12,290 bases of DNA from Treponema sp. (lineage in GTDB: Bacteria; Spirochaetota; Spirochaetia; Treponematales; Breznakiellaceae). Position numbers and translations under genes: made by a program. The stretch is from positions 1 to 12,290 of the forward strand of contig JAIRTS010000046.1 in NCBI GenBank assembly GCA_031254795.1, given 5' to 3'. Below the pieces are notes generated by a model that was given only the letters and a program-made list of their open reading frames with translations, was not told the origin of the DNA and did no database searches. This document shows positions 6,741-12,290 of the stretch, piece by piece (position 1 is the first letter of the stretch; every line of letters starts with the position of its first letter).

Positions 6741-7682
6741 CTAAACTTTTGAGACGAGGTGTTCCAGATAGATTTCCTCTATGGTCCTTTTAGGAGCTTC
6801 GTTGGCTTCCCCCAAGAAAATGCGCCTGCGGAACAGCGCCTTTTCGTACCGCTCAATGAAAAAATCGTAAAATCTGCCCGGATCGGCGCTTTTTATGCTA
6901 GTGTATGCGAACTCTATGGCCCCAAAGACTTTCTTTAACTCAGCCTCGTTTACAGACTGCATCTTGGCGCGGGACAGACGATTCCGTTCTCTGACAATAT
7001 CCTCGTAAGAAAGCCCAAATACAAATTCCAGCAACGCGTTTATCGTTTCTTTATCATCTCCCTGCGCTTTCAGGAAGTCGTCCCATTCTTTCGGCATTTC
7101 CATTGACAAACGGATCAACTCGCTGTTGCCATCCATAGTGCCGTAGGTGGGCGGCGTTTTGTCTCTCGCCACCCAAAGCTGTTCCAAATAGCCGAAAAAA
7201 CAGGCTTTTTTTATATTCAGGCCATTGTCCCATAAGGAAACAAGTTCGTCAGCCAAACGGTTTTTCGCCTCTTTGGAAATAAAATTGTCCCGCAGACAGG
7301 AGGAGCACACTTTTTCCATTGTAAAAAAAGACGTAATGGTCAACATGCTTGCCCGAAGCGGGACGCTAAACGCGGAAATATCCTTTACTATCGCGGAAAG
7401 AGTTGAAAAAATATGCAGTTTGGTGATTAAATAGTTACGGAGATTCATCACTCTCGGCGGTATGCGAAGCGTATTGGACGCAAGAATCCTGTTAAGCGTG
7501 TCAAACGATTTGTCGCTTTCCCAATCATCTCTTATTTCGGGGTGATGAAGCGTGACTTTTTCCAATGTTTCGAGCCACTCAAGCTCACTTTTTATATGTT
7601 CGCTTTCTTTCAAATGAGTCTCATCAAGATACGCTAAAATTTGAACGATTAATTCGTTTTCATTCTCTCTGGAAACAGACAT
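6741..7682 (-). CDS. Conserved-type protein of unknown function, helical, 313 aa
   Basis: I do not recognise a family. The 313 residues look soluble and almost entirely alpha-helical, with no signal peptide and no convincing membrane helix. Three cysteines occur, including a CSSC pair (Cys126, Cys129) and Cys161; the CxxC could be a redox or metal pair but is isolated. Charged segments at the N-terminus (residues 6-60) and C-terminus (about 225-305, rich in Arg, Lys and Glu) suggest a protein-binding or scaffold role, which is speculation. The ATG at 7682 has GGAG seven bases upstream and a promoter-like region behind it, so this is probably the first gene of the transcript leading into the spiro-SPASM and glycosyltransferase genes. 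Codon use and GC resemble the neighbours, so it is a real resident gene. Confidence 0.8.
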   Translation of the reverse strand: MSVSRENENELIVQILAYLDETHLKESEHIKSELEWLETLEKVTLHHPEIRDDWESDKSFDTLNRILASNTLRIPPRVMNLRNYLITKLHIFSTLSAIVKDISAFSVPLRASMLTITSFFTMEKVCSSCLRDNFISKEAKNRLADELVSLWDNGLNIKKACFFGYLEQLWVARDKTPPTYGTMDGNSELIRLSMEMPKEWDDFLKAQGDDKETINALLEFVFGLSYEDIVRERNRLSRAKMQSVNEAELKKVFGAIEFAYTSIKSADPGRFYDFFIERYEKALFRRRIFLGEANEAPKRTIEEIYLEHLVSKV

Positions 7683-7693
7683 AATATAACTCC

Positions 7694-7728
7694 ATTATAT
7701 ATTCTATCACAAAATTCAGATAAAGCAA
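7694..7728 (-). promoter_or_regulatory. Probable promoter of the 313-aa gene / spiro-SPASM operon
   Basis: On the minus strand a perfect TATAAT lies at 7699-7694, just before the GGAG ribosome site, and TAGAAT at 7706-7701 is paired with TTGCTT at 7728-7723 across 16 bases. The second pair leaves a more sensible leader. One of these is likely the promoter of the leftward operon, though the -35 match is poor. Confidence 0.4.
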
Positions 7729-7741
7729 GCGTTTCTCACTG

Positions 7742-7783
7742 TTTTTTGCTGAAATTTAGAAACCGGAGATCGACAGCAAAAAA
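7742..7783. repeat. Inverted repeat in the divergent spacer
   Basis: TTTTTTGCTG at 7742-7751 is matched by CAGCAAAAAA at 7774-7783, ten perfect pairs around a 22-base centre; flanking G and C extend it if one extra A is bulged. Since both flanking genes point away, it cannot be an ordinary terminator for them. A binding site for a dimeric regulator or a bend element is possible. Confidence 0.5.
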
Positions 7784-7839
7784 ACTCCCGCTTCACTCAG
7801 ATCGTTCCAATCTCCACGCCGCAAGCGTCCCGCTCCATC

Positions 7840-7868
7840 TTGATAAAATTCAGCCTTTTTTATAGTAT
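7840..7868 (+). promoter_or_regulatory. Predicted pheT promoter
   Basis: TTGATA at 7840-7845 is followed by TATAGT at 7861-7866 (15-base spacer) or TAGTAT at 7863-7868 (17-base spacer). The region between is T-rich. A transcript would start at about 7873-7876, inside the palindrome at 7867-7880, leaving a leader of about 40 bases before pheT. Confidence 0.42.
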
Positions 7869-7880
7869 TTGGTACCAAAT
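7867..7880. promoter_or_regulatory. Perfect 14-base palindrome, candidate operator of pheT
   Basis: ATTTGGTACCAAAT is perfectly self-complementary and overlaps the last bases of the predicted -10 element and the likely transcription start of pheT. This is the classic place for a repressor site. No regulator gene lies in the window and I cannot name the family that would bind it. Confidence 0.45.
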
Positions 7881-7912
7881 CTGAATCAAAGGAACACTAA
7901 GGAAACAACTCC

Positions 7913-9679
7913 ATGCCAAAAATCGAAGTAAACGAAGAACTTTTCTGCTCTCTGGCAGGACGCAGATGGAACAACCGCGCTGAATTCGAGGAAGCCCTTA
8001 CATGCGCGAAAGCGGAACTGGATGAAGACAGCGACAAAAGCCTGAGCGCGGAAGAACGTACGCTTAAAATAGAATTAAATGATACGAACAGACCCGATCT
8101 CTGGGGAACAGCCGGTTGCGCCCGCCAGGTCCGCGTCTATTACGGAAAGGGGAAACGCCCGGAATATCCGTTCTTTTCAACGCCGGGCAATGCCCAAAAG
8201 TCAAAAGAATCAAAATGGACGGTGAAAGTCGAAGAATCCGTCAAAAAAGTACGCCCCTACCTTGCGGGATTCGTCGCGACGGGCAAGGCCGTCACCGACG
8301 CTTCGCTCAAGGACATGATCCAGACTCAAGAGAAGCTGGCGTGGAATTTCGGGCGCAAACGCCGCGCCATTTCGATGGGGTTGTACCGCATCGCCATTAT
8401 CACGTGGCCCATCACTTATAAAGGCGTTGATCCCGATTCGGTGTCCTTTACGCCGCTCCAGTGGGACTCGCCGCTTACCCTGCGGGAAATCCTCAAACAG
8501 CACCCCAAGGGCAAGGAATACGCCTTTATTCAGGAACATGAGCCTATTCACCCGTTGCTCGTTGACGCGAAAGGCGGGATTCTCTCGTATCCGCCCATCA
8601 TCAATTCGGCTGACATAGGCGCGGTTCAAGTGGGCGACACGGATCTGTTTGTGGAGCTGACCGGTACGGATCAGCCGTCCGTAACCGTGGCGGCCTCTAT
8701 CATGGCGTGCGATATGGCGGATCAGGGTTATACCATTGAACCAGTACGGGTCGAATACGACTATGACACGCCCTTTGGCCGTACGGTGACCATGCCCTTC
8801 TACTTTCAGTCGCCGGTGTTCTGCTCCCTTGAGCGTATAGAAAAATTTTTGGGTGAAAAATTGAGCGGGGACGAGTGCGTCGCGGCGCTTGAGCGCATGG
8901 GTTGCAAAGCTGAAAAAGCTCGTGATGTTGAGCGCGGCGGCGTAGATGCCGTTGGCGACGGAAGCGTGGACGGCGTACGGCTCTATCCTCCCGAATACCG
9001 CAACGATTTTCTTCACGCCGCGGATGTCGCCGAAGACATAATGATAGGACGGGGTCTCGCCACGTTTAAGCCCGAACGTCCGCAGGAATTCACGGTGGGG
9101 CGGCTCTCTCCCATAACGATCTTCAGCAGAAAGGTCAAGGAAATACTTGTAGGGCTGGGGTATCAGGAGATGATCTACAATTACCTCGGCTCCAGAAAAG
9201 ACTTGGTGGACAAGGTGTTGGGCGATGGCGGCCGCGTCATTCAGATCGCCAATCCCATGACGGAAAACTACGAGTACGTACGCGACTCGGTTCTCGCGTC
9301 CCTCTTGATGAGCGAGGCCGTGTCGGGCAACGCCGTGTACCCGCATCACATCTTTGAGACCGGCAAGGTGGCGTTCAAAGATCCTTCGGAAAATTACGGC
9401 GCCGCCACGCGGCAGTACCTCGGCATGTTGAGCGCGAGCAAAGACGCGAATTTCAACGTCATAGCCGCGCAAATTCAGACGCTTTTCTACTATCTTTCCC
9501 GTGAATACACGGTGGATGAATCAACGGACAGCCGTTTTATTCCTGGACGCGCCGCGTCGGTCGTGTATCATGGCAAAACCATTGGCGTGTTCGGAGAGAT
9601 TCACCCGGCTGTACTTGAAAATTTCGGCGTCATCGTTCCGTGTATCGCCGCGGAAATCGATCTGGACGCGCTGTTGTAA
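7913..9679 (+). CDS. pheT: Phenylalanine--tRNA ligase beta subunit (archaeal/spirochaete type)
   Basis: Beta chain of the alpha2-beta2 enzyme that charges tRNA-Phe. At 588 residues it is the short archaeal-like form used by spirochaetes, not the ~800-residue bacterial form: there is no N-terminal tRNA-binding domain of the EMAP type and no C-terminal anticodon-binding domain. Recognisable parts are ELNDTNRPDLWG (about 54-65), the central B3/B4-like editing region (about 110-290), the B5 domain (about 300-385) with VRLYPPEYRNDFLHAADVAE (355-374), and the catalytic-like core with NPMTENYEYVRDSVLASLL (447-465) and GEIHP (561-565). A Gly/Asp/Val-rich stretch at about 341-354 looks like a small insertion in B5. 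The ATG at 7913 has AAGGAA at a workable distance upstream. It is the only plus-strand gene; pheS is not in the window. It converges on murJ, 27 bases apart. Confidence 0.96.
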   Translation: MPKIEVNEELFCSLAGRRWNNRAEFEEALTCAKAELDEDSDKSLSAEERTLKIELNDTNRPDLWGTAGCARQVRVYYGKGKRPEYPFFSTPGNAQKSKESKWTVKVEESVKKVRPYLAGFVATGKAVTDASLKDMIQTQEKLAWNFGRKRRAISMGLYRIAIITWPITYKGVDPDSVSFTPLQWDSPLTLREILKQHPKGKEYAFIQEHEPIHPLLVDAKGGILSYPPIINSADIGAVQVGDTDLFVELTGTDQPSVTVAASIMACDMADQGYTIEPVRVEYDYDTPFGRTVTMPFYFQSPVFCSLERIEKFLGEKLSGDECVAALERMGCKAEKARDVERGGVDAVGDGSVDGVRLYPPEYRNDFLHAADVAEDIMIGRGLATFKPERPQEFTVGRLSPITIFSRKVKEILVGLGYQEMIYNYLGSRKDLVDKVLGDGGRVIQIANPMTENYEYVRDSVLASLLMSEAVSGNAVYPHHIFETGKVAFKDPSENYGAATRQYLGMLSASKDANFNVIAAQIQTLFYYLSREYTVDESTDSRFIPGRAASVVYHGKTIGVFGEIHPAVLENFGVIVPCIAAEIDLDALL

Positions 9680-9706
9680 CCCCTGTCCACGCTCGCCGCG
9701 TCTGGA

Positions 9707-11299
9707 TTATGGGTTCGGCGCGTGCGAACGCGCCGTTCTCCGCCCGATAAACCGCAACAGGGCGGACACCTGTTTGTCTTTCGTAATGGCAAGAAGCGCC
9801 AAACCCACGGAAAAATACAGTGCCGCGGAGATGACAAGGGGACAGCCGTAACGGACAAAGCGATTGTACCGGGCGAATAATTCAAGGAGCAAGGGATCGA
9901 GGAATAAAAGCGGCGGCATAAGCGCGGCTGAGAAACAGCACATCTTGAGAACATAGAGAACGGTCGTCCAAACAGTTCGCGCAATATTGACAAGAGGATT
10001 CTCTTTTAGAAATATAAGGAGCAAAACGGTGTTGACCGCGCTCGCTATGGTGAGGGCAAGCGCGACGCCCGCCCCGCGCATGGGACGGACAAGCGCGGCC
10101 GCAAGTGCCATGTTGACCGCAAAAGAAATGACGCCCGCAATAGTCGGGGACTTTGAGTCGCTCTGGGCGTAAAACGCGGGCGCAAGGATGCGGTTTAAAG
10201 CGACGAAGAGGAGCGCGGGTATATGAAACATGAACGCCGTTTTGGTCAACGCCACCGATGTTTCGGTGAAACGTCTGCCCTGAAAAAGAAGCCGTATGAG
10301 GCTTTCACCCTGCGCCAAGGCGAAAAACGTGATGGGAATGGTGATAAACGCGATGATATGCATGGCGGACTTCAGCCGATCGTTGTAACAGTCCCAGTTT
10401 CCCGATTTCGCGTGTTCCGAGAGGTCGGGCAGCAGCACCGTGCCAATGGACACGGCGAATACGCCGAGGATCAACTCCTGCAAGCGCAACGAGTATTGGA
10501 GGCTTGACACCACGCCCTCCCCCGCGTTGCCGGCGAGGGCTGTGGACACCAAGTCGTTAAGTTGATACGCCGCCATGCCTATAATAGTGGGTCCCACGAG
10601 TTTCAGGACGGTCTTTGTTCCCGGATGATTGACAGCCTTTTTCAACCCCGTAAAAAAGAAAGTGAACCCGCCCTTGACGACAAAGGGGAGTTGCATCGCG
10701 GCTTCCAAAAAGCCGCCCAGGAGGATTCCCACGGCCATTGCCCGCGCCGGATTGCCGGTCACGTCTTTGAGCGCGTACGCGCACACGATGGCGGCGATGT
10801 TGAGCAGGATGGGCGCAAAGCCGGATGGCGTGAAACAGTTGACGCTGTTCAGAATGCCCTGAAACAGGGCTGCTATGGAAATAAACGCCAAAAAAGGAAA
10901 CATGACGCGGGTAAGCAGTACGGTTTCATTAAATTCCTCAAGTCCAAACAGTTTTACGATAAGGGGCGCGGCCAGAATTCCCAGCGCAACCGTCAAGGTC
11001 ACGAAAAAACTCAAAAATGTAAGGATGCAACAGAGAAATTCCTTTATCTCCCGCTCGTTCTTTTGCAACAGGTATTCCTTGAACGTGGGAATGAACGCGA
11101 CCGATATGGAACCTTCCGCAAAAAGACGGCGAAAAAGATTCGGCGCCATGAAAGCCACCGAAAAAGCGTCTGAGAGGGCGGATGTTCCAAGCAGACTCGC
11201 CTTGGTCATCTCCCGCAACAACCCTAAAATCCTTGAGAAGAACGTCAAAAGGGACAGCGCCGAGCCGTGTTTCAACAAAGACCGTGATGTCAAAGCCAT
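9707..11299 (-). CDS. murJ: Lipid II flippase MurJ (MviN family)
   Basis: Inner-membrane flippase that moves lipid II outward for peptidoglycan synthesis. With the start chosen here it is 530 residues (E. coli MurJ has 511), predicted to have about 14 membrane helices. The N-terminus carries the family signature SRILGLLRE (residues 22-30; Arg23 and Arg29), Asp44 in DAFSVAF and PNLFRRLFAEGSISVAFIP (53-71; Arg57, Arg58), the positions that in E. coli line the cationic cavity. The frame is open 65 codons further to 11494, but that extension is hydrophilic, unlike any MurJ N-terminus, and runs through hairpin-rich intergenic DNA, so ATG at 11299 is preferred. No clear Shine-Dalgarno precedes it. 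No operon partner is visible, and its 3' end faces pheT. Confidence 0.95.
   Translation of the reverse strand: MALTSRSLLKHGSALSLLTFFSRILGLLREMTKASLLGTSALSDAFSVAFMAPNLFRRLFAEGSISVAFIPTFKEYLLQKNEREIKEFLCCILTFLSFFVTLTVALGILAAPLIVKLFGLEEFNETVLLTRVMFPFLAFISIAALFQGILNSVNCFTPSGFAPILLNIAAIVCAYALKDVTGNPARAMAVGILLGGFLEAAMQLPFVVKGGFTFFFTGLKKAVNHPGTKTVLKLVGPTIIGMAAYQLNDLVSTALAGNAGEGVVSSLQYSLRLQELILGVFAVSIGTVLLPDLSEHAKSGNWDCYNDRLKSAMHIIAFITIPITFFALAQGESLIRLLFQGRRFTETSVALTKTAFMFHIPALLFVALNRILAPAFYAQSDSKSPTIAGVISFAVNMALAAALVRPMRGAGVALALTIASAVNTVLLLIFLKENPLVNIARTVWTTVLYVLKMCCFSAALMPPLLFLDPLLLELFARYNRFVRYGCPLVISAALYFSVGLALLAITKDKQVSALLRFIGRRTARSHAPNP
9716..9735. terminator. GC hairpin at the pheT/murJ convergence, possible pheT terminator
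   Basis: CGGCGCG-TGCGAA-CGCGCCG is a perfect seven-pair GC stem with a six-base loop, 37 bases beyond the pheT stop and inside the last codons of murJ on the other strand. Only a weak TTCT follows, so it is not a standard intrinsic terminator in either direction. It could slow polymerase or protect the pheT mRNA end. Confidence 0.3.
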
Positions 11300-11527
11300 G
11301 TTATAACCATAACGCAACGGCTCGTTTTTTTCAATAGAAAACAGGGGTAGATCACAGGCTCCTCGCTTGTACGCCGCTTGCGCGCGCGTTGGGCATTGTT
11401 CCGCAGGAACGCGGACAAGGTTGGCAAAATGAGGGGGAATGGGCTGGAAAAGCCTTGCGAATGGAGAGCGAATCCGTCTAAGCCCCACATGCATACGGGC
11501 ATGTTACGCGAAGTGGGGCGCGCTCCA
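11300..11527. other. GC-rich, hairpin-rich spacer upstream of murJ
   Basis: A 228-base spacer between murJ and the AT-rich gene. It contains several small inverted repeats: GTTCC-GCA-GGAAC (11398-11410), GGCT/AGCC (11442-11454) nested within CAAGG/CCTTG (11416-11457), and the large one at 11482-11519. A TTGAAA plus TATGGT pair (17-base spacer) reads toward murJ but ends only about five bases before its ATG. No tRNA or known RNA family is recognised. Translated frames give arginine-rich nonsense-like peptides, so I call no gene here. It may be a dispersed repeat or a structured RNA. Confidence 0.45.
11482..11519. repeat. Long-looped inverted repeat downstream of the DUF1697 gene
   Basis: GCCCCAC (11482-11488) pairs with GTGGGGC (11513-11519), seven perfect pairs. 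A competing inner hairpin ACATGC-ATACGG-GCATGT occupies 11487-11504. It begins eight bases past the DUF1697 stop codon. There is no T-run beside it, so it is a poor intrinsic terminator, but it could be a mRNA-end structure or the boundary of an inserted segment. Confidence 0.45.
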
Positions 11528-12091
11528 TTATTTTGTATTATTAATGCCTTTCATTAAATTAAATAATTTCTCAGTTGTGTTCCAATTCCTTAATGTCATA
11601 TATTTGTATATGGGTGTTCCTATAATCTTTGTTAAATATGTTTTAGCAATCTTTTCTTTTAATCTTCTGAAATATATCACTTTATTTCCCTCGTATGCTT
11701 CATCCACACTTTCTCTTGCTCGTATTCCTTTTATCGCCTCTTTTGCCGTCAAAGGTTCTATGAAAAATATTATATCATATTTATACTTTTCATCTTCCTC
11801 TCCATACCGATACGGTTTCCTGCCAATTATTTCATCCATTTCAGGCAATGCAAGCAAAGAAACTTTTGCTTCATTGTTTAATGTTTCAGACAACTTTTTC
11901 TCTATTTTTCCCACAAGCTTCAATTTGTCTTTTCCAAAAGCATTAAAAACAACATTTCCGCTTTGAATATAAGTTTGAACATCAAATAAATCCATTTTTT
12001 CAAAAATTATTTTTAATTCGCTCATTTTTATAATGTTATTTCCACCAACATTAATTCCTCGCAATAACGCAACGTAGCTTGTTTTTTCCAT
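11528..12091 (-). CDS. DUF1697 family protein
   Basis: Small soluble protein of 187 residues, of unknown biochemical role. The opening YVALLRGINVGGNNIIKMSELK followed by VQTYIQSGNVVF is the hallmark of DUF1697, and the C-terminal MTLRNWNTTEKLFNLM matches the family's conserved T-x-RNW-x-T segment. The ATG at 12091 is preferred over the one five codons upstream (12106) because GGAGG lies eight bases before it, inside the alternative first codons. The gene is markedly AT-rich and rich in AAA/AAT/ATT codons, unlike pheT, murJ or the leftward operon: bases 11641-11700 contain 16 G/C out of 60, against 42 of 60 at 10021-10080 in murJ. Its position beside a possible mobile-element end supports horizontal gain, which is inference. 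The upstream flank 12107-12175 is also AT-rich, without a clear promoter. Confidence 0.9.
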   Translation of the reverse strand: MEKTSYVALLRGINVGGNNIIKMSELKIIFEKMDLFDVQTYIQSGNVVFNAFGKDKLKLVGKIEKKLSETLNNEAKVSLLALPEMDEIIGRKPYRYGEEDEKYKYDIIFFIEPLTAKEAIKGIRARESVDEAYEGNKVIYFRRLKEKIAKTYLTKIIGTPIYKYMTLRNWNTTEKLFNLMKGINNTK

Positions 12092-12175
12092 TGCATTTTC
12101 CTCCATGGTTTTGCAATATTACATACAAATATTTTTGCCAGACAATATTGGAAGCATTATCGTATAGCGATAAAA

Positions 12176-12290
12176 TCAACAACCCCGCCCTAAAGGGACG
12201 GGGTATGTTGGTTCTGATAGGTATGGATTGTATGCGGGATCCAATACCCTTGAACCGAAAGCGGATGCCGCTATTGAAACCGCCCTAAAG
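12176..12290 (-). mobile_element. Possible right end of an IS200/IS605-type element (edge-truncated)
   Basis: On the minus strand a frame is open from the window edge (12289) for 37 codons to a TGA at 12178-12176, reading through the terminal hairpin; TnpB-type genes commonly end inside such a hairpin. The core CCGCCCTAAAG of the hairpin recurs at 12280-12290, cut by the edge, 94 bases from the first copy (12186-12196), and another hairpin AGCGG-ATG-CCGCT sits at 12260-12272. The peptide is too short to assign to TnpB, and it could be non-coding. An alternative is a dispersed extragenic repeat pair. Confidence 0.3.
12177..12210. repeat. Strong imperfect palindrome, IS200/IS605-like terminal hairpin
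   Basis: CCCCG (12183-12187) and CGGGG (12199-12203) form the base of a hairpin whose top is CCCT-AAA-GGG with one mismatch. CAACA (12177-12181) and TGTTG (12206-12210) extend the stem outside with a small bulge. Subterminal GC hairpins with a TAAA/TTTA tip are typical of IS200/IS605-family ends. The structure itself is certain; its mobile-element identity is inferred. Confidence 0.6.

Larger units (their letters stand above)
7683..7912. other. Divergent intergenic regulatory spacer
   Basis: A 230-base spacer between the leftward unknown gene and rightward pheT. It contains promoter-like sequences in both directions, an inverted repeat of ten pairs (7742-7751 with 7774-7783) and a 14-base perfect palindrome at 7867-7880. 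No convincing small reading frame or RNA gene was found in it. There is no T-box: a T-box leader for a tRNA synthetase needs a specifier stem-loop and a terminator/antiterminator pair, and neither is seen. Confidence 0.7.

Noticed and set aside
7740..7912. T-box riboswitch upstream of pheT
   Set aside because: GGTACC at 7871-7876 recalls part of the T-box consensus, but the full conserved stretch, a specifier loop and a terminator/antiterminator pair are missing, and the predicted leader is too short.
8210..9472. Long minus-strand open frame (420 codons) opposite pheT
   Set aside because: It is entirely antisense to a clear pheT, its translation is rich in His, Arg and Val without domains, and it reflects codon bias on the coding strand.
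11300..11494. 65-codon N-terminal extension of murJ
   Set aside because: The extension is hydrophilic, Arg/Pro-rich, unlike MurJ N-termini, and crosses inverted repeats; the conserved family start fits ATG at 11299.
11476..11520. Integron attC site next to the DUF1697 gene
   Set aside because: On the minus strand GCGTAAC and CTTAGAC are each one base off the R'' and R' core consensus, but they do not pair with each other and the interval is shorter than known attC sites.
12079..12288. Plus-strand 69-codon open frame at the right end
   Set aside because: It runs across the DUF1697 ribosome site and the GC hairpin, has no ribosome site of its own and no recognisable domain.
1..12290. CRISPR array, tRNA or rRNA genes
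   Set aside because: No regularly spaced identical repeats, cloverleaf or rRNA-like sequence was seen in either strand.

Overview
The window looks like a chromosomal segment of a treponeme-type spirochaete. Three things point there: a radical SAM/SPASM protein of the spirochaete-restricted spiro-SPASM type, a phenylalanyl-tRNA synthetase beta chain of the compact archaeal-like type used by Treponema and Borrelia, and a paired FtsX-type permease operon of the kind found in treponemes. This taxonomic call is inference from protein character; no database search was possible. Most genes are moderately GC-rich, with one AT-rich exception near the right end.

Layout. From 1 to 7682 every gene is on the minus strand. 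In order of transcription they are a helical protein of unknown function (7682-6741), the spiro-SPASM protein (6708-5089), a GT-A-like glycosyltransferase whose start overlaps it by 26 bases (5114-4098), clpP with its own promoter and ribosome site (3986-3384), a LolD/MacB-type ABC ATPase (3327-2641), and two different FtsX-type permeases (2644-1190, and 1188 running off the left edge). The last three are tightly coupled, with a 4-base stop/start overlap and then a 1-base gap, and form one ABC export or lipoprotein-release system.

A 230-base divergent spacer (7683-7912) separates this block from pheT (7913-9679, plus strand). The spacer carries promoter-like elements in both directions, a long inverted repeat and a perfect 14-base palindrome at the pheT promoter. 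pheT converges on murJ (11299-9707, minus), the lipid II flippase, with only 27 bases between the stops.

Upstream of murJ is a GC-rich, hairpin-rich spacer. Beyond it lies a strikingly AT-rich DUF1697-family gene (12091-11528, minus) with a strong ribosome site, probably acquired horizontally. The last ~115 bases contain a strong GC hairpin, a second partial copy of its core at the window edge and an open minus-strand reading frame. Together these look like the terminal part of an IS200/IS605-type element.

The least understood part is the module of the 313-aa protein, spiro-SPASM protein and glycosyltransferase. It combines a degenerate nucleotidyltransferase-like domain, a radical SAM core with auxiliary-cluster cysteines and a sugar-transferase fold, suggesting an uncharacterised spirochaete modification pathway. 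The other good candidates for follow-up are the pheT palindrome and the mobile-element end.
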